Of a stretch of 64,000 nt of DNA, positions 1-10,374 are shown one piece after another (position 1 is the stretch's first letter; each line of letters begins with the position of its first letter). The DNA lies in the NCBI RefSeq assembly GCF_009727055.1, contig NC_052357.1, positions 16,017,648 to 16,081,647 on the forward strand, given 5' to 3'. A model generated the notes under the pieces. That model saw nothing but the letters and a program-made list of their open reading frames with translations. It did not search any database and had not been told where the DNA came from. Made by a program: the position numbers and the translations under genes. This DNA is from Benincasa hispida (taxonomy: Eukaryota; Streptophyta; Magnoliopsida; Cucurbitales; Cucurbitaceae).

Positions 1-620
1 AGCATAAAATAACCTAAATCCAAAGGGGTGTATTTATAGGAAACGACCGCAGCATTGCAACGTTAGGAAGAGCATAGCAACGCTCGACAAATCAAGCCCC
101 GAGTGTTGGAACGGTGGCGTTGGGAAAACTTCGTTGTGTCACAACGCTACCCTACATATCAACATTCTGTCTTCAAGCGTTAGGCGAATGTTGGACTTAA
201 GCAAATTAAGAGCTTTGCGACGTTGAAGCAGGGGCATTTTGGTCTTTTTTAACTCCCTTAAAGTCCAGATACTTAAATCAACTCTAATTTGCTTCAATTA
301 AGCTTGATTCTCATCAAATGGTCGATTCTACCTCTTGATTGCTTGGTACCTACAAAATAACACAATAAACACATAAAATCTCTTAACAAGCCCGAGTTAA
401 GCACTTTTTGAGAGTTATTAAATGCCCCCAACTTAATTATTGCTCATCCCGAGCAAGGTAGAAACACCTAATCAAGCAAACATAAAACACATGCTAGCTC
501 CAGTTACAAAGTTGTTACTCCAGTCTCAACAATCAATTAAAATAAAGATTGCAATGAAGAATGAAATTTAATTACAATCAATCAATAAAGCAGAATTGTA
601 AGAATGATTCTTAATCTACT
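1..620. repeat. Retroelement-like non-coding sequence
   Basis: The stretch has no usable ORF. It is richer in GC than its surroundings up to about 240 and contains several AACGTTG/CAACGCT-type repeats. A tract near 420-470 (AAATGCCCCCAACTTAATTA followed by a CCCGAGCAAGG stretch) resembles sequence I associate with cucurbit LTR retroelements. No LTR boundary, primer-binding site or coding domain is visible, so family and orientation are unassigned. Confidence 0.3.
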
Positions 621-879
621 CATGCATGAGTGAGTCTAATAATTCCTTGACCAAGTAAATGGTAACTAATTGTTATAGGAATAAAAGTTATTCTGGTGTA
701 ATAATTGGTTGAGATCGTCTCAATTCAGTGAAGGATTAACTGACTACCCTTCTATGACTGTTATTCTAATCATTGCAGTATCATTGCAAATTAAGTGAAA
801 TTCGGGTTCATTATTTTTTTAAAAAAAATTGTTAAAATTGATTAGATTTAATTAAGAGTTATACAAGACACTAATATAA

Positions 880-1720
880 ATAATTTTGTTTTGGTTTCAA
901 CAATTGTTAAATATGTCAAGTTCAATAATATCGTTACTTGCCTCTCAAAAATTAACTGACGAAAATTACACTATCTGGAAAATGAATATTAAACAATCCT
1001 TGTGATTGATGACCTAAAATTCGTTTTGACTAAGGAATGTCCTTAAGTTCCTGGCTCGAATGCATCACAAAATGTTCGTGATGCATATGATAGTTGGACA
1101 AAGACCAATGACAAGGCTCAAGTGTATATCTAGACAAGCATAACTGATGTTTTGGCCAAGAAGCATGAGAGCATAGTCACTCCACGTGAGATCATATAGT
1201 TATCGCAAGATATGTTTGGAAAACCGCCCTCACAGGTTAAGCATGACGCTCTAAATTTCATCTTCAATGCACTGATGAAGGAGGACACATTAGTTCAGGA
1301 ACATATTCTCGAAATAATGGTCCACTTTAATATAATAGAGATGAATAACATTATCATTGACGAGTCTAGTCAGATCAGCTTTATTCTGGAGACTCTTCTG
1401 AAGAGTTTTCTACAATTTTATAACAATGTTGTTATAAAAAAAATTGACTACAATCTTAACACCCTACTTAATGAACTTCAGACCTATGAGTTCTTTATGA
1501 AAGTCAAAGAACAATAAAGAGAGGCAAATGTTGTCAATAAAAGTTTTCACAAAGGTTTAACCTCTAGTGTAAAATCTAGGACTTCTACTTCTGGCTTAAA
1601 AGGTGATAAAAAGAAGGTTGGTAAGAGGAATAAAGCTAACCCAACTACTGCCCGTAAATGGAAGAAGGTCAAACACCACCGTAATGGACAAAATGTTGAC
1701 TTTAGTGTTTTAAAATTGGG
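880..1720 (+). pseudogene. Copia gag remnant
   Basis: Decayed N-terminal gag (UBN2 type) of a Ty1/Copia retrotransposon. A start codon at 913 opens a frame reading SSIISLLASQKLTDENYTIW, the typical Copia gag opening, but it hits stops from about 1000. Frame is recovered at 1212-1517 (101 codons, MFGKPPSQVKHDALNFIF... to LNELQTYEFFMKVK), which corresponds to the gag region before the basic linker. A lysine-rich linker is traceable to about 1690. No zinc knuckle, protease, integrase or RT follows, so the element is 3'-truncated. It lies just upstream of the orphan copy of the CYP86B1 3' flank. Confidence 0.8.
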
Positions 1721-1839
1721 GGTATAACTGATATTTCATATGACAAAAAGGTCCCTCATAAGAAAATTTTTAGAATAAGCTCAGCCATAGAAAATGTTTA
1801 TATTTTTTGGTCATTTTGTGATTTTTTTTCCAAAAAATC

Positions 1840-2240
1840 GATGGAAGTGTTAATAATTTGAAATAATTATAGTTTATTTATTTATAATTATAATTAGTAT
1901 TAATATTATTATTTAGATTGGAAGAAAAATATTTGCTTTTGTGAAAGAGCGAAGAAAATGAGGAAAATTTGGGATTGGAATTATATATGCTTTGATTGAT
2001 ATAGTTTTGGATTTGGGATGGCGTATCTATTTGATAAACAAAGTACTTTACATGAATGTATATTTTTTAAATGTTTGATTTGATTTATACCTTCTTTTCA
2101 TTTTCCCATTTAAATCTAAATCGAAATATAGCAACTAAATTAGACATTGATTAGTAATTACCATTTTCAAAAGTGATGATTCATCCATCAAAGTATATTT
2201 CTTCTCTTGAAGTCTAAATTCAAATTTTGTATCTTCAAAT
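1840..2240 (+). repeat. Orphan duplicate of CYP86B1 3' flank
   Basis: This segment aligns base for base, with small indels, to 8820-9205, the sequence starting just after the CYP86B1 stop codon. Long shared runs include GGAATTATATATGCTTTGAT at 1978-1997 and 8946-8965, and the TATATTTTTTAAATGTTTGA tract. No P450 coding sequence precedes this copy. The simplest reading is a tandem duplication of the P450 locus whose upstream coding part was lost. A duplication of the 3' flank alone is also possible. Confidence 0.75.
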
Positions 2241-3100
2241 GGTTGAAGATTGTCCCAAATAAGATTAAAGTTGAAGGAAAACTGAGAGATGGCATTGGTG
2301 AATGCACGTCCCGAAAGGAAAAGTCAAACTCTTAAGTTCTCGATCGACTGCTCAAGCTGAAGGAATTATACCGATAAAAAAAAAAAAAACTGAGTCGAAA
2401 TCGATACTATCGCTTTACAACCTCGAGGGTTGCAACTACCCAGATATCGTTGGTGTTACACATAAACACAATCAGGTGTCAGAGAAAGAGACAAATACCT
2501 TCATTTGACAACCTCAAAGGGGAGAAGTAAGTAAACCCCAAGGAAGTATTTTGATGAGCAGATTTGGTATCTTAAGTCTGAAAATGGTAAGCTTGGTGGA
2601 TTAGGTTAAGAGGATTAGGTAGCCTAGGTTTAAGAAAATGTGTTTGGAGTGTAGGTTTAGGAAAAACGTGGAAATGAAATGTAAATTTATAAATCTTAAT
2701 TTGTGAAATATTTTCTTGTATCTAATAAGTAGTTAGATTTTAGATTATTTTAAACTTTCCATCTTAATTATTTTAATATAGTTAAGTTTAAAATAAGTTA
2801 ATTTTCATATTTTTCAAATATAAAAAACTCAAAATTAAAATTGTGTTGCTTATATTTTTGTTATTTTAAATTGACTAACTTGATTAACTCAAATAAAATT
2901 GTTTAAGTGGTTTTTTTAAAATGACTAAATGAAAAATTAATAGACAGACATTAGATTAGAAGATTAAGTTTGTGAGTTAACCCTTATTTTATTTTGATTG
3001 TATTAAAAAAGAATTAGGCTTCGCTAATCTTCCAAATGAAACTCAAAATATTGTTACATAGTCTAATTTCTCGTGTAAATTTGGGCTCTATTTACTTGGG
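2241..3100. other. Non-coding, unassigned
   Basis: AT-rich DNA. An open frame at 2302-2508 contains an internal A13 run and has no recognisable domain. It is probably not a gene. Nothing else is seen. Confidence 0.5.
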
Positions 3101-3105
3101 NNNNN
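3101..3105. other. Assembly gap (5 N)
   Basis: Five Ns in the sequence. Such short runs are often placeholders of unknown length, so distances across this point may be wrong. Confidence 0.95.
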
Positions 3106-3289
3106 ATATAATAAAACAAATAAAAGGGTACCTTTTTTAGGCTGTACTTAAGTCATGCACCCATTTTTCCTACAAAAAAAAGAAAAAAAAGTTTTTAATA
3201 ATTTTCTTTTTTGAAAACAAATTATCATGGATTTTTTTTTTATTGTTTTTAAATATAGAAAAATAAGCTCAAATATTTACAAAATATAA

Positions 3290-3415
3290 CAAAATTTTAT
3301 AACAATCAATGATAGGCATTGATAGACATGGATAGAAGCATTGATAGTTCTAAAATTTTGCTATATCTTGTAAATATTTTCAAAAGTTTGTTTGAAAGTA
3401 TTAACAAAAATAGGA
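3290..3415. repeat. GATAGA-rich dispersed repeat, copy 1
   Basis: Contains GATAGGCATTGATAGACATGG-like tracts and a TTTTGCTATATCTTGTAAAT tail. The same combination of GATAGA/TCTATC runs next to a 'gctatatttgyaaatattt' tail recurs at 10185-10360, 31925-32020, 33115-33215, 41125-41237 and 44225-44290. It is probably a non-autonomous DNA element. Ends are not defined. Confidence 0.6.
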
Positions 3416-3419
3416 TTGT

Positions 3420-4160
3420 AAAATCGTAGACCGTCACATAAATCGTGTACCCAATGCACGATTTCCTAACCACATGTCAAGTAAAGATTTAAGGTTAAAT
3501 CAAGTTTAACCATTTTGGAAGAAACATTAATGTTTGACCATTTAAAAAAATTTTAAAAAAAATAAATGGAAGGGATATTAATGTTTGATCATTAAAGATT
3601 AAGAACTTTTTTTGTTATAGAATTTGAAAATATTGATTTTCATATTCTATCACTAATAGTATTATATATATCAATTAAATTTAAAATATATTTATGAGAT
3701 TTTTTTTTACAATATCTACTTATGCATTTTTTTAAAAAAAAAATTCATGAATTATGAATTAAAAACAAACATTACATTTGACTTGAATTTAATTTTTTTT
3801 TTAAAATAAATGATGTTATTTTAATATTTATTGACAAAAACAAAATTGGTTTGAAAGTATTGAGAAAAATAAAGTTACTTTTAATATTTATGGATTTTGA
3901 AAGCAAATCATTTTATTTTCATTGACCAAGTCCTACGCTAACATGGAGGTTACAACAATAATGGTGTACGGGTACACGATTTTGTTACCCTATTTTTGTT
4001 AATACTTTTCTTTTTTATCTTAGTTTTGTAAGTTCTTTCCTATATATACCATTTTTGTCATTATTTTAAAAAATTACATTATTTTTTAATACAATCCATT
4101 GTCATGCGACAGCTTTCAATTGGATACCAGGCTGCATAGTACACCCAAGTTTTTTCGTAT
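3420..4160. repeat. Dispersed repeat shared with 23220-23490
   Basis: The portion at 3960-4100 (GGGTACACGATTTTGTTACC, then CCTATTTTTGTTAATACTTTTC-like and TTCTTTCCTATATATACC tracts) closely matches 23345-23480. A second near-inverted GTGTACCC/GGGTACAC pair at about 3446 and 3968 hints at terminal structure. The other copy lies beside a possible plant-mobile-domain remnant, so both may come from one element family. Confidence 0.5.
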
Positions 4161-4285
4161 CTGTGTTCGTCTCCTCCAATTTTAATATTTAAGTAATTAG
4201 GCAAACATCATTGCAATTAATCTCTATATATCATAAGTTTGAAAGTTTAATAGTAACTTTATAATATTTAGTGAGTTATATTACT

Positions 4286-4306
4286 GTTTAGGGTTTAGGG
4301 TTTAGG
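4286..4306 (+). repeat. Short interstitial telomere-like repeat
   Basis: About three units of the plant telomere motif TTTAGGG in direct array. Three units are too few to prove a telomeric origin. No gene promoter is adjacent. Confidence 0.6.
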
Positions 4307-5435
4307 TTCCCTAGGCTCCATAATTTAATGATAATTTGTACATTTAATTGCAATAAATTCGAAAATTTTAGAAGTAACTGCTTCAATGAAAAGTAATTAA
4401 TCACCCTGTAATTTTTAGTTAGCTTCTTAATATTATTCTTCCTTCAAAATGTTATGGACTAAACCTTCTTTTTTTATTTTTTTAGAAAATGGATTAAAAT
4501 ATATAAATTTTATACTATTCTCCCTCTTTTTTTGTGTGTGAAAATTCCCTTTTTAGCAATAAATCTTATCCATAAAAAAATCATTCTGCCAGATTTCAAA
4601 TTCTAAACTAAAAACTTTTACCAAAATTCTCAATCTCCTCTACAATATTATATCCTATTTATTTTTGTTCTTAAATTAATTTTAAAAAATTGGTCTACTT
4701 GAGAAAAGTTAGGGGGGAAAATCAACCACTAAAATTAGGGTTTGGAATTGATTAATCAGTAGGTTATCAGCCACACCCACCCTACCATCCTCCAAACCAA
4801 AATGGACACTCAAAAAACCAAAAATAAATAAAATAAAATAAAATAAAATAGAATGTTATAATTTCATCTTTAATTTGTACACACCTTGTCTCCCAAAAAA
4901 TTGACTTCCATTAAGCCTTTGAACAAACTCCCACCAAAATTCTTTCCATAGTTATTCAACTTACCCAAATCATTTGTTTGCTTTTTCAAAAAATAAATTG
5001 AAATAATTTCAAAAGAATACGTAAAAGGAAAGATTATTATGAATTTGAAATAAACTATGAAAGGAAGATTATAACCTTAATCGAAAGGTTAGACGTTTGT
5101 AAACAATAGGTTAATTTGTAAATTTTGTACTTAATAGATTTTATTAAGCAAAAAGGACTAAATTGGGAATACATTGTAAAACTTAAAACAATAAAACAGT
5201 GGTATAAAATATCATTTTAGTTCTCGTAATTTAGGATTAATTATTGTTACTATTATTTTTTTGTCCTTGTACTTTATGTGTTATTCTATTTGGGTCATTG
5301 TATTTTTAAATGTCCAATTTAAGGTCATGTACTTTTATTAAATATTAAAATATGTCCATGTAGTTAGATTATTATTGTTTTTTCAAAAAAAAAAAAAAAC
5401 ATCTCTTTTATAAATTGTGAAAGTATTATATTCAC
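4307..5435. other. Non-coding, AT-rich
   Basis: No coding signal is seen. It contains an (AAAAT)n microsatellite near 4822-4850 and a fold-back-like stretch at 5215-5345 with 'tttagttctcg...' and 'gtccttgtact...' phrases typical of plant MITEs. It ends with a poly-A run at 5384-5399. Confidence 0.5.
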
Positions 5436-5438
5436 TTA

Positions 5439-5636
5439 GGGGGCATTTGGCATGCAGAATTGAGTTAGTAATTATTATAGGAGGAGAGTAGTTGGGAGAG
5501 TTGATGCGAATAACGTGGTGAGAAATGTGAGTTAACACGAATAACGAGGTAATAAACCTCTTTAATAATTGGTGAACCAAACGGTGAGTGAGTTTTTCTT
5601 ACCCACCCAACCCAACTTGAAGGGCCAAACACCCCC
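5439..5636. mobile_element. Tourist/Harbinger-like MITE, 198 bp
   Basis: The terminal inverted repeats begin GGGGGCATTTGGCAT on the left and, read from the right on the other strand, GGGGGTGTTTGGCCC. They are flanked by a perfect 3-bp direct repeat TTA at 5436-5438 and 5637-5639. A TTA target duplication and short internal sequence without ORF are the signature of PIF/Harbinger-derived Tourist-like MITEs. The inner TIR sequence (GAATTGAGTT) resembles the ends of the larger element at 44614-46250. Confidence 0.8.
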
Positions 5637-5639
5637 TTA

Positions 5640-6600
5640 ATGTCTTCTTATATTAGTATTATTATTAAACTGATTTCGATGAAAGTTAACTTTGAATGCC
5701 AAAATTCAAGATTTGTTAGAAGTACAATAACTATTCAAAGTTAAAAGGCTAAAATGGTAAAAATTTTGAACGGTGAGGTTGTTGATTTGTCGGAAATTCA
5801 TTTTCTTATTGATGAAAATTTTGTGTTAACTCGAAGATTTGAGTGTGTTATTTTCTCATTTTGTAATCACACCATTCACGAATGACCTTGCTCGGGTTGC
5901 TACTAGGTTGGAAGATGTTGTTGAGTTGAACGGGTCTTCTTCTATGGAAGACGATGAGGTGAGGTGTTTTCGTGTGCAAATTTTCCAGAGTGGTTATCCT
6001 CCGCTTTAAACGAGGATAGCCTTTTCTCCGTGCTTAATTCTTCGCTTTGAGTGTATATATAATTTCCTTTGGAAAAAAAAAGAGAGACTAAAATGGTATA
6101 AAACTGAAAGCATATGAACCCAAATAGTACTTTAACCAATAAATGATACCTACTAGAAATAAAAATAATAAACGGTTACCTAACTGAATTGTTATTCTAA
6201 AATATTAAAATAATAATAATAATAAATTGTTTCTTAAAGCACTCACAAGTTGTTTGGATAACTTTTCTTCGTCTTTTCTTTTCAAAATTTTAAATTTATG
6301 TTTTTGCAAATGGCACTTTCTTGTTTTCTAGAATAATTTAAGTTGTTTTGTGTTGTTGGCTGAATACAATCTACACCAAATTAGTAATTCTTCAAAATGA
6401 TTTTGAAAACCAAAACTTAAATAACTTCCAACTCACCTCTTCAATATTGATCATAGTGATTTTTTTTTTTTTTTAAAAAGATGAAGTTAGCTTATTTAGG
6501 CCATCTTCCTCCTTCAAGCAACTTAGAAAATTAAGCATTTTCAGCTCACCAAATTAAAACTGTTCTTTCAGCCAAAACAAGTAAAAACAAGCAAGCTAAC
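5640..6600. other. Intergenic, upstream of CYP86B1
   Basis: No coding sequence is supported. Local open frames at 5942-6139 are short and featureless. The CYP86B1 promoter must lie in the 3' part, but no convincing TATA box was fixed. A 'ccttatattgc' at about 6619 is a weak candidate. Confidence 0.5.
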
Positions 6601-6711
6601 TTTGCATGCTTTCTGCTGCCTTATATTGCATGACTCTTTCACTTATTCTCAACTTTTTCCAACAAAAACTTCATGTTTTCCCATGCATGTCCATTCCTTC
6701 ATCACAAACCT

Positions 6712-8805
6712 ATGATGGATTCCGGCAACCTCTCCTCCTCCTCCTCCCCCTTGCCCCCTCCAATTTCCGTCGCAAACTTCAGGCTCCGGCCGCTCCTTGA
6801 TGTCCAAATCTTGGAGATCTCTTTCGCTCTTTTTGTGTTCTTGGTTATCCATGTTGTTAGACAGAAGAGACGATATGACTTGCCTGTATGGCCACTTGTT
6901 GGTATGTTACCAGCTTTGATCACAGCAGCAAGGGGAAATATCTACGAATGGATTACTGAGCTCCTCCACCGTCACAAGGGCACATTTCAATTTCGAGGTC
7001 CGTGGCTCAGCAGTCTCCATTGTGTTGTCACTGCTGATCCCCGAAACTTAGAGCACCTTCTCAAGACTAAATTTTCTTCCTACCCAAAAGGGTCATTTTT
7101 TCGCGACACGGTGAGGGACCTTCTCGGTGACGGAATATTTGGTGCCGATGATGAGACGTGGCAGCGACAAAGGAAGGTGGCGAGCATTGAGTTTCACTCG
7201 GCGAGGTTCCGACAAATGACGGTGGACTCGTTGGTGGAGCTCGTGCACTCGAGGCTCGAACCGGTGTTGGAGAATTTCGCCGGACGGTCGGAGGTGGTGG
7301 ACCTGCAAGATGTTCTTCTAAGGTTGACGTTTGACAATGTGTGTATGATTGCTTTTGGGGTGGATCCTGGCTGCTTGCGCGGTGGCTTGCCGGAGATTCC
7401 ATTTGCTAAGGCCTTTGAGGATGCCACTGAAGTCACTGTTCTACGCTTCATCACACCTACTTTCATATGGAAAGTCATGAGGTTTTTTTTTTTTTTTTTT
7501 CTAACTTTTTAATTGAATTTTAAATACTTCATATTTTTTTTAAAAATAGTTTATTACAGACCAACCAACCAAAATCTAACTGAATTAGTTACATATAATT
7601 TTCACTCCATACTTCTAATAAAATATTGGTTAAATTGTATTAAAAAATGCTTAAATTAAAATTTTGATATGGTTAACCTAAAATATTCCAGACAAAGTTT
7701 ATCAGAAGTGTTTTAGAAAAAAGAAACTATTATTTAATTTTGAGACAATAAAGTATAAATGAATTTTCTGAATGTTATGTGGTAATTTCTTTTATATATA
7801 TATATCAAGAAACACTAATTAAAATTAATTAATGGATTTAAGCAGGTACCTGAACTTAGGAATGGAAAAGAAGCTTAAGCAATCGATCAAAGCCGTAGAC
7901 GAATTTGCAGAGAATGTGATTCAAACAAGGAAGAGAGAATTCTATACGGCGGCACAACCGCAGGCCGATGATCAAAGATCCGACCTATTAACTGTATTTA
8001 TGAGGCTAAGAGACGAGCAAGGGCGGCCATTCTCCGACAAGTTTCTCAGAGATATTTGCGTCAATTTCATACTTGCCGGAAGAGACACATCTTCCGTAGC
8101 ATTGAGTTGGTTCTTCTGGTTGCTCGATCAAAATCCCGATGTAGAACACAAAATTCTAGAAGAAATTTGCAGAATCGTCAGCGAACGAGAAGAGGCCAAA
8201 ACCAGAGAGCTTCGATTAGATTCGCTAGTGTTCAAACCAGAGGAAATCAAGAAAATGGAGTATTTGCACGCCGCCATTTCCGAAGCCCTAAGATTGTATC
8301 CATCAGTTCCAGTCGATCACAAAGAGGTATTTAATAATTACTCATAAACATTCCTATTTCAAAGCAAATTTCATAAATCTAATCAATTATCTGTCTGATT
8401 CAGGTTGTGGAGGACGATGTATTCCCAGACGGAACGATTCTGAAGAAAGGAACGAAAATCATATACGCAATATACGCAATGGGAAGAATGGAAGCGATTT
8501 GGGGGAAAGATTGTTGCGAATTCAAACCTGAGAGATGGATGAGAGACGGTCGATTCATGAGCGAATCCGCATACCGATTCACAGCCTTCAATGGCGGCCC
8601 TCGCTTGTGTCTGGGGAAGGATTTTGCGTACTATCAAATGAAATACGTCGCCGCTTCTACCATAAGCCGGTATCGAGTGGCGGTGGTGACGGGCCATCCG
8701 GTGGAGCCGAAGCTTGCCCTAACTTTCTACATGAAGAACGGGTTGAAGGTCAATTTGATTAAACGAGAAGAGGGACAGATTTGGAAATACATGAAGTTAA
8801 ATTGA
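6712..8805 (+). CDS. CYP86B1: Cytochrome P450 CYP86B1-like fatty acid omega-hydroxylase
   Basis: CDS join 6712-7481, 7846-8326, 8404-8805 (550 aa); introns are GT-AG and phases agree (ATGAG|G, then GAG|GTT). By family knowledge, CYP86B1 is an ER-anchored P450 that omega-hydroxylates very-long-chain fatty acids for root and seed suberin. Visible are a Ser/Pro-rich N-terminus and hydrophobic anchor (about residues 31-49), the I-helix oxygen-activation motif AGRDTSS (334-340), K-helix EALR (403-406), FKPERW (457-462) and the heme-binding FNGGPRLCLG (479-488) with axial Cys486. The stretch from FGVDPGCL to the C-terminus matches the CYP86B group far better than CYP86A. The length is close to Arabidopsis (about 559 aa). 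An in-frame ATG at 6673 would add 13 residues; 6712 or 6715 was preferred because the Ser/Pro-rich start follows directly. The first donor (AG|GTTTTT) runs straight into an 18-T tract, which is unusual. Confidence 0.93.
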
Positions 8806-8819
8806 TTGAGCCCTAAAAA

Positions 8820-9205
8820 TCGGAGGGGTGTTAATAATTCGAAATAATTATAGTTTCTTTTTTTTTATTATTATTTTTAGATTTGAAAAAAAAAAAGTTT
8901 GTTTTAGTGAAAGAGTGAAAAGAAAAAGGAGGAAAATTTGGGGATGGAATTATATATGCTTTGATTGATATAGTTTTGGATTTGAGATGGTGTATCTATT
9001 TGATAAATAAAGGAAACCATATGAATGTATATTTTTTAAATGTTTGATTTTATTTATATATATATATTTTTGGCCAAATATAGCTAGTAGATTAGACGCT
9101 AATTAGTAATTAGCATGTTCAAAGGTCAAAACTTAGTTCATCTATTAAAATATTCCTTTTCTCAATTAGAGACTCACATCTTTATTTTGAAATTCTGAAA
9201 ATATA
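8820..9205 (+). repeat. CYP86B1 3' flank, second copy upstream at 1840
   Basis: Sequence following the P450 stop codon, probably 3' UTR and downstream flank. It is duplicated at 1840-2240, as described for that copy. The similarity starts about 15 bp after the stop codon and fades near 9205. Confidence 0.75.
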
Positions 9206-10184
9206 TATAAGATAAAATTATTATTTAAAAATATTTAAATCTTTTATTATTAATTTTTTAGTACGTGGGAGAGAATTCAAATCTATTTGTTTTACTAAAA
9301 ATAACATTAAATTAATTTTTATATGTGTCAAAGCTAGATCACACCCTTGATAAACATATATTCAGATTTATTATTATTATTATTTTGAAAAGGACTTAGG
9401 AGAGGTGTAACGATAATGATTGAGTTTAGTTTTATGAAAGCTCAAAGTTTGTGTACAGAGTGTAAAACAATAAATTATAGAAATGACTATTTGGGGTTAA
9501 CCAGGATTTCTTTTTTGAAAAGTACTTATATATAGTATGCATATCTTATGATGAATTATGCTCACATTGGGTAGTATTCATCTATGAGTTTACAATTGTT
9601 TTGATGAGGTTTTTGAATAAATGTATTTTGTGGAACTAAACTTGTGTTTATATTGATTTATGTGGGTGTGATTCAATATCTAATATTTGATTCTCTAAAT
9701 CTTTTTGTGGCGTAATTTAGTCTTAGAGCTTGAGGAGCTTCAGTTTTCAGTTCTTTCAATATCCTCTCCAAAAATGAAGGGTAAGGCTCCTATTTATAGA
9801 GTATCTATTTGTCTCAAGTGAGCTTAGGCTTAATTGGTCCATGGACTTAGCCCTCAGACTCAATAAATTAGGGTTTGGGTTGGTTGGCCTTTGAGCCAAA
9901 TTAAGTTTATTTTTGGACTTAATTGATTATAGACCCAAATGCTAATATTTAATTGGACCAACCTAGTTTATTTGATCCAAAGGTCATAACGAAGACAAAC
10001 GATAATATCGGGAACAATCAACTTCTATCTTCAATTTCAATTTAGGACACGTGTCGACTTTTAATTAGTCTCAAGTTTGATAATTTTTAATTTCATCATT
10101 AATTTGAGAAATGACGTGACAATTTGTGTTTAATCCAAAATTTTCCGTTTAACAACAAGTTTTTAACAGAAAAATTTTCATAGA
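9206..10184. other. Non-coding, unassigned repeat-like
   Basis: No ORF. The 9700-10140 part contains 'ctatttatagag', a CACGTG-containing 'ggacacgtgtcgac' and other phrases that look like LTR or promoter debris, but no boundaries could be found. Confidence 0.4.
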
Positions 10185-10360
10185 TAGAAAAAATGTCAAA
10201 CTATTTACAGAAATAGCAAAAAAACACATTGATAGACCCTGATAGACTTCTATTAGCGTCTATCAGTGATAGAATTCTATCAGTTTCTATCACTGATAGA
10301 CACTAATAGACTTTTATCAGCCTCTATCCCCCACTATCAAATAAGATTAAAATTTTATTA
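10185..10360. repeat. GATAGA-rich dispersed repeat, copy 2
   Basis: The densest copy, with many overlapping small palindromes of the form CTATCAGTGATAG / CTATCACTGATAG between 10240 and 10330. It abuts the target duplication of the solo LTR at 10375. Confidence 0.65.
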
Positions 10361-10374
10361 TTTTGTGTAATTAG

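Noticed and set aside
2302..2508. 68-codon open frame after the orphan 3' flank
   Set aside because: No recognisable domain, an internal A13 run, and no gene context.
7067..7478. Several antisense frames over CYP86B1 exon 1
   Set aside because: Shadows of the P450 coding sequence on the opposite strand.
10185..10360. Regular-looking short palindromes resembling a CRISPR-like array
   Set aside because: Spacing is irregular, units are degenerate GATAGA runs, the genome is a plant, and the repeat recurs elsewhere as a dispersed element.
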